The notes under the pieces were generated by a model. That model was not told the DNA's origin and ran no database searches. It was given only the letters and a program-made list of their open reading frames with translations. The translations under genes were made by a program, and so were the position numbers. This document shows, piece after piece, positions 53,310-61,696 of a DNA stretch of 64,000 nt. This DNA comes from CAVTWS01 sp963732655. GTDB taxonomy: Bacteria; Actinomycetota; Acidimicrobiia; Acidimicrobiales; SHLQ01. The stretch spans positions 806,001-870,000 of the forward strand of contig CAVTAI010000017.1 of the NCBI GenBank assembly GCA_963732655.1. Reading direction: 5' to 3'. Positions within the stretch are counted from its first letter, which is position 1, and every line of letters begins with the position of its first letter.

Positions 53310-54902
53310 TCAGGACCGGGTCGCCCGGTCGCGCAGTTCGAACTTCAACACCTTGCCACTGGCGTTCAGCGGAAGGGCGTCGACGATCTCGACGCGTCGG
53401 GGGACTTTGTAGTTCGCCATCTCGACCCGGCACCAACTGACGATCTCGGCGGGGTCCGGCGTGGACCCGGTGCGGGCTACGACGTAGGCCATGCCGACCT
53501 CGCCCAACCGGTCGTCGGGGACACCGATCACGGCCACGCTCGCGATGTCGGGGTGCGTCATCATCACGTTCTCGATCTCAGCCGGGTAGGCGTTGAACCC
53601 GCCGACGATGAACATGTCCTTCTTGCGGTCCGTGATCTTGATGTAGCCCCGCTCGTCCATCACGCCGATGTCACCGCTGTGGAGCCAGCCCTCAGCGTCG
53701 ATGGTCTCGGCGGTCTGCTCCGGATCGTCGAGGTACCCCTTCATGATGTTGTAGCCCCGGATCACGATCTCGCCCGGTTCGCCGCGGGGCAGCTCGTGAC
53801 CGTCGTCGTCGACGATCCGGACCTCGACATCGGGGATGGCCCGTCCGCTCGTCAAGGCGATGGTCTCGGGATCGTCGTCGTGGCGGCACATGGTGGCGAT
53901 GCCGGTCGTCTCGGTGAGGCCGTACCCGGTCACGATGGTCTCGAAGGCGAGCTTCTCCCGCATGGCGTAGATCATCTCGACGGGGATCGCCGCCGCTCCG
54001 GTGACGGAGAGCCGCAGCGACGACAGATCGAACGTCGACAGGTCCGGGTGGTTCAGGATGGTCTGGTACACGGCGGGTGGTCCGGGGAGCATCGTCACCT
54101 GCTCGGCCTGTACCCGGCGCATCATGTCCGGGATGTCGAGGACCAGCTGGGGGATCATCGTGGCGCCCTTCATGAGGCAGGCCAGGATCCCGGAGTTCAT
54201 GCCGAACGAATGGAAGAACGGGTTGGCGATCAGGTACCGATCCCGTTCACGCAGACCGACCACCGACGCCCACGCCCAGTAGGCGCGGCAGATGGCGGAG
54301 TGGGTGAGCATGGCACCCTTGGGGAGGCCGGTGGTTCCCGAGGTGAACATGATGTGGCCGAGGTCGTCACCGGAGATGGCGGCCGAACGAGCCTGCCGGT
54401 CGGCCTCGGTCACCGTGTCGGCGGCGGCGAGGAACCCGTTCAGGTCGACGCAGCCGTCGGGCACGGCGCCGCGAAGCACGATCGTGTGCTCGACGCCCTG
54501 CCCGGCTCCCGCGGCGGCCAGCATGGCGACGTAGTCCGTGTCGATGAAGTCGGTCACGGTGACGAGCATCCGAGCGCCGGACTTCTCCAGCACGTACCCG
54601 GCCTCACGACCCTTGAAGCGGGTGTTGATGGGCACGAGCACGGCGCCCGCGCAGTGAGCGCCCAGGGCTACAACGACCCACTCCCAGATGTTGGGGGCCC
54701 ACACGGCGATGCGATCGCCAGGTTGGATCCCGTGAGCCATGTACGCCCGGGCGGCCCGGTGGATCTCGTCGCGAAGCTCGGCGAACGTGTAGCGGACCTC
54801 CTCGGACACGAGGCCCTCGATCGATCCGAACCGGTCGCCGGCATCGTCGACCAGTGCCGCGATGGTGTGCCACCGCACCTGGCTGAGCTCGCTCTCGTCC
54901 AT
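53310..54902 (-). CDS. FadD3-like acyl-CoA ligase (AMP-forming)
   Basis: A 530-aa adenylating enzyme. Seen: the P-loop-like MFTSGTTGLPKGAMLTHS (185-202), TGYGLTETTG, the GDIGVMDERGYIKITDRKKDM hinge region and the catalytic Lys near the end in LPLNASGKVLKFELR. It activates a carboxylic acid as acyl-CoA. The ATG at 54902 is preceded by GGAGGACATCCC. The overall sequence resembles FadD3/medium-chain ligases; in mycobacteria FadD3 handles a steroid ring-degradation acid, but no other steroid genes are visible here. First gene of a pair with the P450. Confidence 0.93.
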   Translation of the reverse strand: MDESELSQVRWHTIAALVDDAGDRFGSIEGLVSEEVRYTFAELRDEIHRAARAYMAHGIQPGDRIAVWAPNIWEWVVVALGAHCAGAVLVPINTRFKGREAGYVLEKSGARMLVTVTDFIDTDYVAMLAAAGAGQGVEHTIVLRGAVPDGCVDLNGFLAAADTVTEADRQARSAAISGDDLGHIMFTSGTTGLPKGAMLTHSAICRAYWAWASVVGLRERDRYLIANPFFHSFGMNSGILACLMKGATMIPQLVLDIPDMMRRVQAEQVTMLPGPPAVYQTILNHPDLSTFDLSSLRLSVTGAAAIPVEMIYAMREKLAFETIVTGYGLTETTGIATMCRHDDDPETIALTSGRAIPDVEVRIVDDDGHELPRGEPGEIVIRGYNIMKGYLDDPEQTAETIDAEGWLHSGDIGVMDERGYIKITDRKKDMFIVGGFNAYPAEIENVMMTHPDIASVAVIGVPDDRLGEVGMAYVVARTGSTPDPAEIVSWCRVEMANYKVPRRVEIVDALPLNASGKVLKFELRDRATRS

Positions 54903-55034
54903 GGGATGTCCTCCGGCACGCGTCTGTGGCCGACCCTCGGTACCGGCCGAGCACAGGATGTCAGACGCCGACGCCAGCCGAGGGGTCGGCTCACCGATCC
55001 TCAAGTCGAGGCCGGCATAGGCCGACTGAGTGAT

Positions 55035-55979
55035 GTGGACACGGACCAGGACCAACCGAACATCTCGCGCGCTCGTATCGAGGCCATGCGTATGGCCGTC
55101 GATCGTGCGCGCGTCGAAACCGGCATCGAGCGCCTCCGGCCGCCGGACAAGGACCCGCGCGGCAAGAGGCCCATGCTCGTCGGTCTCGGAGTGCTCGGCC
55201 TCGTGGGCGCGGCGGCCGTAGGCACTCTCGTGCTCGGTGGAGGATCGGGGTCTGACGACGAGTCGGCGACTGCCACCGCGGACGCAGTTGACGAGAGCCC
55301 CCCGACGACGACCGAGGTGGTCGACGTGCCGGAATCAGCGGGCGTCGTCCCCGCGACCTCGTCGGCCGGGAACACGTCGAGTGACGCTCCAGTCACCACG
55401 ACGGTGGTCCCTGTCGCGGAGGAGGAAATGACCTCGAGCACGCTGGGGGACGGTGTGGATTACAGCTACCACGAGGCCGTTTACCGAGACGGCCAGCTGT
55501 TCCTCCTCGGCTACGTGCCCTCCCAGGAGGTGGCCGACGCGTTGTCGGCCAAAGCCGCCGAGGTGATCGGCGCCACCAACGTGATGAACCAGTACGTGGT
55601 CGACTCCCGGGCTCCCGAGATCACCGATGGCCAGGTTCGCGTGGACGAGCCCTTCCTGTTCCGACCCGGCAGCGCCGCGCTCGATCCGCAGTACACCACG
55701 ATCCTCGACCTCGGCGTGGCTGTGCTCGCCGTGAACCCACAGGCGACCATGCTGGTGGTCGGCCACACCGACGACCTCGGTACCGACGCCGAGAACGATG
55801 CCCTTTCGCTGGCCCGGGCCCAAGCCGTGGTCGAATACATGGTGTCCCGTGGCGCGTCGCCGTCGGTGTTTCAGTCCGAGGGGCGGGGTGAGCGTGAGCC
55901 GGTGGCCGACAACACGACCGAGGAGGGCCGCCGCCTGAACCGGCGCATCGAGGTGGCCATCGTCGACCTGCTCGGGTGA
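55035..55979 (+). CDS. Membrane-anchored BON-OmpA protein (ArfA-like)
   Basis: A 314-aa envelope protein. Order: short cytosolic N-terminus, one membrane helix (MLVGLGVLGLVGAAAVGTLVLGG), an acidic Thr/Pro/Ser-rich linker (ESPPTTTEVV, SAGNTSSDAPVTTTVV), a BON-like domain (YHEAVYRDGQLFLLGYVPSQEVADALSAKAAEVIGATNV) and an OmpA-type peptidoglycan-binding domain (LFRPGSAALDPQYTTILD, VVGHTDDLGTDAENDALSLARAQAV, NRRIEVAI). The helix-BON-OmpA order is that of mycobacterial ArfA (OmpATb). The GTG at 55035 is the likely start; an ATG at 55086 would still keep all domains. Confidence 0.88.
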   Translation: MDTDQDQPNISRARIEAMRMAVDRARVETGIERLRPPDKDPRGKRPMLVGLGVLGLVGAAAVGTLVLGGGSGSDDESATATADAVDESPPTTTEVVDVPESAGVVPATSSAGNTSSDAPVTTTVVPVAEEEMTSSTLGDGVDYSYHEAVYRDGQLFLLGYVPSQEVADALSAKAAEVIGATNVMNQYVVDSRAPEITDGQVRVDEPFLFRPGSAALDPQYTTILDLGVAVLAVNPQATMLVVGHTDDLGTDAENDALSLARAQAVVEYMVSRGASPSVFQSEGRGEREPVADNTTEEGRRLNRRIEVAIVDLLG

Positions 55980-56009
55980 CGGTCAGCATTGTCCTCTCGT
56001 CGAAAACGA

Positions 56010-56045
56010 CCTGTGGCCCGACCCCAAAGGAGGCCGGGCCACAGG
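56010..56045. terminator. Bidirectional terminator between OmpA-like and NIDO genes
   Basis: A perfect 11-bp stem (CCTGTGGCCCG at 56010-56020 and its complement at 56035-56045) with a 14-nt loop. It lies between convergent stops at 55979 and 56062. There is no T tract, as is common in GC-rich actinobacteria. Confidence 0.8.
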
Positions 56046-56061
56046 ATGGCAGAACGATGGC

Positions 56062-57981
56062 TCAGCCGGGGAACCAGCCCAGCACGTCGACGATGAGGTG
56101 GGTGGTACCGGCGTTGTTGTACAGCGATACCTGCCCGCCAGCACCGACGCGGGCGATCACCAGGTTCGGCGCCGTGGAGCCGGCCGACGGGTTGATGTTC
56201 GATGCCGTCGGCAATGGCGAGCCGGTCGGGAACACGGTGACGTAGGTGTTGGCGGTGGACTGCGTTGCGGTCACGTTGAGCACGACAGAACCCACGCCCG
56301 TTGCCGGAACGCCACCGACGCCGGTCACCGTCAGGTTCACCACCTGTGCCTGGCCCACGGGCCCGGCGTTGGGCACCCCGATCGGCCCCAGGGGAGCAGG
56401 TCGGGTCTCGAGGATTCGGGCCGGAGTGAGCCCGGTGAACGACGAGTTGTTCGGGAGCCATCCGACGACGTCGGCGATCAGGTCAACCGTTCCCGCATTG
56501 TTGTACAGGCTGATCTGGCCATTGGCCCCGACTGCTGCGATGACCAGGTTGGGTGCAGTTTGGCCGGGTGTCAGGTTGAGGTTGGATGCGTTGGGCACCG
56601 CTTGGCCCGTCGGGAAGACGGTGACGAATGTCCCGGCGGTGGCGTTGGTGCCGGTGAGGTTCAGCACGACCGAGCCGACGCCGGTCGATGGCACGCCGCC
56701 CGCACCAGTGACCTGCAGGTTGATCGTCTGCCCCGGTCCGACGGGCGCCGCGGCCGGCACACCGATCGGGCCGAGTGGTGCTGGCCTGGTCTCCAGGATT
56801 CGAGTCGGGCTCAGCGCCGAGTAGGCCGACCCGATCGGGTACCAGCCCAAGGCATCGGCGATGACGTGCACCTGTCCCACGTTGTTGTAGATGTTGACGT
56901 TGCCATCGGCGCCGACGAGGGCGATCACGAGGTTCGCTCTCGTGTCACCCGGAATCGGGTTGGCGCTGCTCGCGTTCGGCCTCGTGGTCAACGATGGGAA
57001 GACGGTGAGGAACGAGTTGGAGGAGGCGCCGGTGTACGTGAGGTTCATGACCACCGCCCCCACGCCACTTGCCGGGATGCCCGCGCGTCCGGTCACGTCG
57101 AGCGTGATCGTCTCTTGTGGTCCCAGTCGCCCGGCGAGGGGAACTCCGATCGGCCCGTCCGGGGCGGGACGGGTGTCCAGGAGCCGCTCGGGCGTCAGCC
57201 CGGTGAAGCGCACGCCGAACCGGAATCGGCCGGGCACCCCCGGCGAGTTCCCGCCGCTGGCCAGGGAGTTCGAGCCACCGTTGAGCAGGGCACCGTCGAC
57301 CTGCGAGCCGGGTATTTCGAAGAACGAGCCTCCCGCGCCGCTGCCGGCGGAGTATCCGGCTCCCGCCGAGGTGCCTCCGAAACCGTTCACGCCGCCGGAC
57401 GCGCTGCCGGTCTCCCACGTGATCGATCCGTAGTTGAAGATCATCTCGAAGTCGCCGTCGCCGCCGATGTTCTCGGTGTCCTTCAAGATGAGCTGGATGC
57501 TGTTGAGCTTGTCCGCCTGATTGTTGTAGTAGCCGACGTTGAGCCAGTTCACGCAGAAGGCCGGCCGACCCTCGAAGGTGATGTTGCCGTAGGTGGTGAC
57601 GGCTGAGGCCAGGTTCCGGGTGTCGATGTCAGCGAGGAATGGGGCGATGATCGGGGGCACGTTGGCGTCGATCGTGAACGGGGTGTACGTCGAGAGTGGT
57701 CCTTCGAACGTTACGTTGCCGTTGTTGTTGACATAGAGCGACGTGTAGTTCGTTCCGAAGAAATTGAGATTGAACGGGAGCGTCACGAGCGAACTCGAAC
57801 CGTCGTCGTTGCGCGGAAGGCTGGTGGTTGTGCACCCTGCGTCGGTCACGATCGCCGAGGCGTCGGCCGACGCCGGGCTCTGGCCCGCCACGGTCACCGC
57901 CGCGGTGGCTAGCAGGGCGATCAGGACGAAGGAACGAATGCCGCTCCGGCGCCGCCCGTGCTGTCCTCTGGTCAGTGGCAT
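56062..57981 (-). CDS. Secreted NIDO-domain protein with triplicated C-terminal module
   Basis: A 639-aa exported protein. Seen: signal peptide (IRSFVLIALLATAAVTVAGQSPASA); a nidogen-like NIDO domain (LPFNLNFFGTNYTSLYVNNNGNVTFEGPL, IIAPFLADIDTR, FCVNWLNVGYYNNQ, QLILKDTENIGGDGDFEMIFNYG); then three modules of about 125 residues (TPERLLDTRPAPDGPIG, GVPSTGVGSVVLNLTGTNA, PNLVIAAVGANGQISLYNNAG, DVVGWLP). The same module type, also in three copies, ends the protein at 30524-34492. The ATG at 57981 has AAGGAGG 6 bp upstream. A surface or matrix role is likely; the ligand is unknown. Confidence 0.86.
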   Translation of the reverse strand: MPLTRGQHGRRRSGIRSFVLIALLATAAVTVAGQSPASADASAIVTDAGCTTTSLPRNDDGSSSLVTLPFNLNFFGTNYTSLYVNNNGNVTFEGPLSTYTPFTIDANVPPIIAPFLADIDTRNLASAVTTYGNITFEGRPAFCVNWLNVGYYNNQADKLNSIQLILKDTENIGGDGDFEMIFNYGSITWETGSASGGVNGFGGTSAGAGYSAGSGAGGSFFEIPGSQVDGALLNGGSNSLASGGNSPGVPGRFRFGVRFTGLTPERLLDTRPAPDGPIGVPLAGRLGPQETITLDVTGRAGIPASGVGAVVMNLTYTGASSNSFLTVFPSLTTRPNASSANPIPGDTRANLVIALVGADGNVNIYNNVGQVHVIADALGWYPIGSAYSALSPTRILETRPAPLGPIGVPAAAPVGPGQTINLQVTGAGGVPSTGVGSVVLNLTGTNATAGTFVTVFPTGQAVPNASNLNLTPGQTAPNLVIAAVGANGQISLYNNAGTVDLIADVVGWLPNNSSFTGLTPARILETRPAPLGPIGVPNAGPVGQAQVVNLTVTGVGGVPATGVGSVVLNVTATQSTANTYVTVFPTGSPLPTASNINPSAGSTAPNLVIARVGAGGQVSLYNNAGTTHLIVDVLGWFPG

Positions 57982-58000
57982 GGAGGCCTCCTTGATGGAT

Positions 58001-58017
58001 CGAGATCCCGTATCTCG
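58001..58017. promoter_or_regulatory. Short palindrome in the NIDO gene leader
   Basis: CGAGAT, five bases, ATCTCG: a 6-bp perfect dyad about 20 bp upstream of the NIDO gene start and downstream of the epimerase stop. It could be an operator or a weak hairpin. Only the symmetry supports it. Confidence 0.3.
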
Positions 58018-58088
58018 ACGCGTATCAGTCCAGCACACCAGCCCGGGTCGTGTCTGGTCCATCGCTAAACCGGGACCAAAGGCCCGGC

Positions 58089-59189
58089 TCAGTGGCGGTG
58101 GCCAAGTTGTTCGAGGAGCTGGTCCTCGAACGTGAAATCGAACTCGCTGCGTTCCTCGGCCCCTGAACGCTGGAACCAGTCGTAGGTGTGCTCGACCATG
58201 GAGGCGAAGGAGTGCCGGGGCTCCCAGCCGATGTCGGTGCGAAGGCGATCGATGCCGAAGATCACGTTGCGGTTCCATCGGTGGATGTTCGGGGCGAGGC
58301 GCTGGACGAGCCGGGTGATGGCGAACTTGCGGGCCATCGCCGATTGCGCATGTTGAGCTGAGTCGGTCGAGCGGATGTTCATGGTGGGCCGGGCGCCGCC
58401 GCCGAGGGCGAAGGTCAGGTCGCCGTCCCACAGCGCATCCATCACCTCGCTCGGCACGTTCACCTTCCGCGGCTCGACTCCGACGGCTGCGGCGAGGGTG
58501 TCGATGTAGCCGTCGTCGCTGTAGAACTGGCTACCGGTCAGGTTGTAGCGGCGGCCGAAGGTGACGGTGCGGCCCATCATCCGTTCGAGCGCCTCGGCCT
58601 GATCGTCGACGTGACCGACCTGGCCGAGGGTGGTGCCGTCACCCGGCACGAGGACGGGCCGTCCCCGGAGCAGGCGCACGAACATGCGTTGCTCCCGGTC
58701 GGGGAGCGCATTGTGCGGGCCGAAGACCATGGAGAACGGCACGGACGTGGCCGGGAATCCGTGCTGCTGATGAGCCTCGAAGAGGATGTCTTCGCAGAGG
58801 AGCTTGTGCAGGCCGTACTCGATCTGCTGCGGGCCCCGATCGTCGGGATGCGTCTCGAGGATCGGGAAGATGTCCGTCGCGGCATAGGTCACGGTGGAGC
58901 TGGCGAAGATGTAGTGGCCCACCCGCCCGGAGAGCTCCTCGACCATCAGCTCGACGTCGCCCGGGTGATAGGCCGTCATGTCCTGTACGCAGTCCCACTC
59001 GGTGCCCGCCAGGGCGGCTCGCATGGTGTCGGGCTGGGACCGGTCGGCCACCAGGCGATGCACGCCGTCGGGCAGGTCGGCGGCGCTGCGGCCCCGGTTC
59101 AAGACGGTGACCTCGTGCCCGCTTCGCACGAGCTCGTGCACCAGCGCCAACCCGTTGAACTGCGTGCCTCCGACGACCAGAACCTTCAT
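58089..59189 (-). CDS. NAD-dependent epimerase/dehydratase family protein
   Basis: A 366-aa extended SDR. Seen: Rossmann motif VLVVGGTQFNGLALVHEL (GGTxFxG), an NRG segment at the end of the second strand, FASSTVTYAATD, and the Tyr-x3-Lys-like YGLHKLL. This pattern matches nucleotide-sugar or isoflavone-reductase-like epimerases of the chloroplast stem-loop-binding-protein type rather than classical GalE. The ATG at 59189 overlaps the stop of the PhyH-type dioxygenase gene (ATGA), so the two are coupled and probably act on the same compound. Substrate unknown. Confidence 0.86.
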   Translation of the reverse strand: MKVLVVGGTQFNGLALVHELVRSGHEVTVLNRGRSAADLPDGVHRLVADRSQPDTMRAALAGTEWDCVQDMTAYHPGDVELMVEELSGRVGHYIFASSTVTYAATDIFPILETHPDDRGPQQIEYGLHKLLCEDILFEAHQQHGFPATSVPFSMVFGPHNALPDREQRMFVRLLRGRPVLVPGDGTTLGQVGHVDDQAEALERMMGRTVTFGRRYNLTGSQFYSDDGYIDTLAAAVGVEPRKVNVPSEVMDALWDGDLTFALGGGARPTMNIRSTDSAQHAQSAMARKFAITRLVQRLAPNIHRWNRNVIFGIDRLRTDIGWEPRHSFASMVEHTYDWFQRSGAEERSEFDFTFEDQLLEQLGHRH

Positions 59190-60103
59190 GCTGTTGCGTT
59201 CTCCAGTGACGGGTCGAGGACCGGGAAGACGAGCGGGCAATCGCGGCCGCCGAGCGGGTCGCCGTCGGCCACGCCGTGATGATGCGGCTTGAGGGGCGCC
59301 CCGCGGCGTCGGTGGTACCGGGCATCGTCACCGCAGTACCGGACCGAGATGGCCCGCCGCCGGGTCGTGGTCGACGAGTTGCCGGGGGCGCCATGGATGG
59401 TTCGGGCGTGGTGGACGATCACATCGCCGGGCACGGTGGCGAAGGACCTCAGCTCACGATCGGGCTCGAGCCGGGGATCGGGGACGAGGCCACCTTCGGT
59501 GTCGCTGATCGGTTCGTCTGTCACGAAGTAGTTGGGGCGGTAGAGCGGATCCCGGCGATGGGAGCCGACGACGTACGAGACCGCGCCGGTGGACTCATCG
59601 TTGGGGTCGAGCGGGACCCAGCACGTCGCCACCTGTTGCCCGTCGACCTGGAAGTAGGAGAGGTCCTGATGGAACGCCGTCGGTTCGTGGGTGCCGGGTT
59701 CCTTGACGAGGACGCTGTCCTCGTACAACCAGATCTGGGTGCTGCGAAGGAGTCGGGCGATGATGGTCGGCAGCGCGGAATCGCACGCGAACGACGCGAA
59801 CGCCGGGTGCACGCGCCAATGGTCGACACCGCTGCGGAACCGACCTCGGGTGACGGGTGCCCGACTGGCCGCCTCGTCGACGAGGAGCCGGGCTCCCGTG
59901 CCGGCGGCCAGCGCGTCGCCGAAGGCCGTCATGTCGGTCGTGACCCGTTCGTCGACGAGGGTTTCCTCGACGGGGCCGGCCATCACGGCAACGACGGCGG
60001 GATCGATGACGCCCCGGAGGCACACCACACCATCACGCCAGAACTCGTCGACTTCGGCGTCGGTCACGGGACGGAGAGGGTCAGGCCTGGGCACCGGCGT
60101 CAC
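59186..60103 (-). CDS. Phytanoyl-CoA dioxygenase (PhyH) family protein
   Basis: A 305-aa Fe(II)/2-oxoglutarate-type oxygenase. Seen: metal-binding His145-x-Asp147 in TAFHQDLSYFQVDGQQ, distal His237 in HHARTIHGAPGNSS, and a following Arg-rich RRAISVRYCGDD that supplies the 2-oxoglutarate Arg. Members hydroxylate or halogenate small molecules including phytanoyl-CoA and ectoine. The GTG at 60103 gives the family-like N-terminus PVTDAEVDEFWRDGVVCLRGVI. Coupled by an ATGA overlap to the epimerase; divergent from the GDPD gene 65 bp away. Confidence 0.9.
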   Translation of the reverse strand: MTPVPRPDPLRPVTDAEVDEFWRDGVVCLRGVIDPAVVAVMAGPVEETLVDERVTTDMTAFGDALAAGTGARLLVDEAASRAPVTRGRFRSGVDHWRVHPAFASFACDSALPTIIARLLRSTQIWLYEDSVLVKEPGTHEPTAFHQDLSYFQVDGQQVATCWVPLDPNDESTGAVSYVVGSHRRDPLYRPNYFVTDEPISDTEGGLVPDPRLEPDRELRSFATVPGDVIVHHARTIHGAPGNSSTTTRRRAISVRYCGDDARYHRRRGAPLKPHHHGVADGDPLGGRDCPLVFPVLDPSLENATA

Positions 60104-60168
60104 CGTACCTTGGGCCTGGTCTCGACTTCCTCCCCGATGTCCGTCGCGCCGACGCCTACGATCGGCCC

Positions 60169-61221
60169 ATGCGCCGCCGCTTCGGTACCTGCCCCGTACT
60201 TCTGGTGATCCTGGCGCTCGTCGCGACCGGGTGCGGTGACGATGACGATGCCCCCGCAGCGACGGGCGACCCGGTTCCGGCGGTCGCCGAAACGACGACG
60301 GTGCCACCCACGACGACAGCCCCGGAGGTGACGGCCGTGCCGACCATCGACGAGCTCGTGGCTTCCGACCGATCGCTGAACATCGCCCATGCCGGTGGCG
60401 ACTTGGCCCATCCCCACTCGACCATGTTCGCCTACGCCGAGTCCGTCGCCGAGGGTGCCGACGTGCTCGAGCTCGATGTCCAGCTCACCGCCGACGGTGT
60501 GTTGGTCGTGCAGCACGACGAGACGGTCGACAAGACGACGGAGTCAACGGGCCCGGTGAACGCGATGACGCTCGATGAGCTCCAGGTGCTCGACAACGCG
60601 TACTGGTTCTCCCCGGAGTGCTGGCCCTGTCAGGACCTGCCGGCGGAGGCGTATGTCTACCGAGGAGTGCGCACGGGGGCAATCGAACCTCCCGCCGGGT
60701 ACACGGCGGACGACTTCCGGGTCGCCACGCTGCGCGAGGTCGCCGAAACGTTCCCGGCGCTGCCGCTCGACATCGAGATCAAGGGTGGGGAGATCGCCGA
60801 TCCGTATGCCGTCGCCGACGCCTTGGCCGCCGAGCTGGTCGAGCTCGATCGGGTCGACTCCACCGTCGTGGTGTCGTTCGACAGTGCCGTGCTGGCGTAC
60901 TTCCACGAGATCGCTCCCACCATCGAGGTGTCGCCCGGCCTCGACGAGCTGACGGCTTGGTTCCTCGCCGGTACGCCCCTGGCCCCGCACTACCGCATCA
61001 TCCAGATCCCACCGTTCTTCGAGCAAGCCGGCACTCGCATCCCCGTCATCACCGTCGACCTCATCACCCGCACCGGGCGGGAAGGCCTGACCGTGTGGGC
61101 GTGGATGGACGACCCCGACGCCCAGGACAACGCGGCCTACTACGCCGAGCTGCTGGACGTCGGCGTGCACAGCATCCTGGCCGGGCGCCCGGCGGACCTG
61201 ACCGCAGCCCTGGCCGGCTGA
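60169..61221 (+). CDS. Glycerophosphodiester phosphodiesterase lipoprotein
   Basis: A 350-aa exported lipoprotein. Seen: lipobox VATGC with Cys22, a Thr/Pro-rich linker (TTTVPPTTTAPEVTAV), then a GDPD TIM barrel: NIAHAGGDLAHPHSTM (His and first metal-site residues), VLELDVQLTADGVLVVQHDETVDKTT with the Glu-x-Asp pair, DIEIKGG, and VWAWMDDPD near the end. It would release glycerol-3-phosphate from deacylated phospholipids outside the cell. Starts with ATG 65 bp from the divergent PhyH gene. Confidence 0.92.
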   Translation: MRRRFGTCPVLLVILALVATGCGDDDDAPAATGDPVPAVAETTTVPPTTTAPEVTAVPTIDELVASDRSLNIAHAGGDLAHPHSTMFAYAESVAEGADVLELDVQLTADGVLVVQHDETVDKTTESTGPVNAMTLDELQVLDNAYWFSPECWPCQDLPAEAYVYRGVRTGAIEPPAGYTADDFRVATLREVAETFPALPLDIEIKGGEIADPYAVADALAAELVELDRVDSTVVVSFDSAVLAYFHEIAPTIEVSPGLDELTAWFLAGTPLAPHYRIIQIPPFFEQAGTRIPVITVDLITRTGREGLTVWAWMDDPDAQDNAAYYAELLDVGVHSILAGRPADLTAALAG

Positions 61222-61286
61222 GTCAGGACGGGTCGGCCGAGCGGGCGGCCTCGGCCGCATCCCGCGTGTCGCGATGTTCGCCTCGG

Positions 61287-61631
61287 TCAGAATCCGCGCC
61301 GCTCATCGTCGAACTCCCACTCGACGCCGTCATCCCGCCGGCGCCGACGGTTCAGCACCATCGCCAACGGGAACCCCATCAGGCCAACTAGGACAACGAG
61401 CACAGCGATGAATCCGGCGGCGGCGACGACGATGTAGCCGGCTCCGCCCAGCCAGATAAAGAAATGGACTCCGCAGCCGGGGAGGCAACCGTCAGCCGCC
61501 TCCCCGTCTCCCGACGACCCGGCCACGGGCGCCGTCGGCGTCGTGGCGTTGTGCGACCTCTCGGTGAATCGAACCCCGGCGATGGCGATGACGGTGAGAG
61601 CGACCACCGCCACGACCAGCCGGCGCATCAC
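61287..61631 (-). CDS. Small membrane protein of unknown function
   Basis: A 114-aa protein with an N-terminal helix (LVVAVVALTVIAIAGVRF), a short loop with two cysteines (GCLPGCGVHFF), and a long hydrophobic stretch (AGYIVVAAAGFIAVLVVLVGLMGFPLAMVL) followed by a basic RRRRR and an acidic end (VEWEFDDERRGF). This gives two likely membrane segments with both ends cytosolic. No family recognised. The ending resembles small actinobacterial envelope proteins. Isolated from its neighbours by about 65 bp each side. Confidence 0.6.
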   Translation of the reverse strand: MMRRLVVAVVALTVIAIAGVRFTERSHNATTPTAPVAGSSGDGEAADGCLPGCGVHFFIWLGGAGYIVVAAAGFIAVLVVLVGLMGFPLAMVLNRRRRRDDGVEWEFDDERRGF

Positions 61632-61696
61632 GTCAGGGTACGCGCGGCACCCTCGCCCTACCCGGCGCGCCTCTTGCGTCCCCGACGTCGAGACGA

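Noticed and set aside
53553..55034. N-terminal extension of the BON-OmpA protein
   Set aside because: This stretch is antisense to the acyl-CoA ligase; the membrane helix and domains begin after the GTG at 55035.
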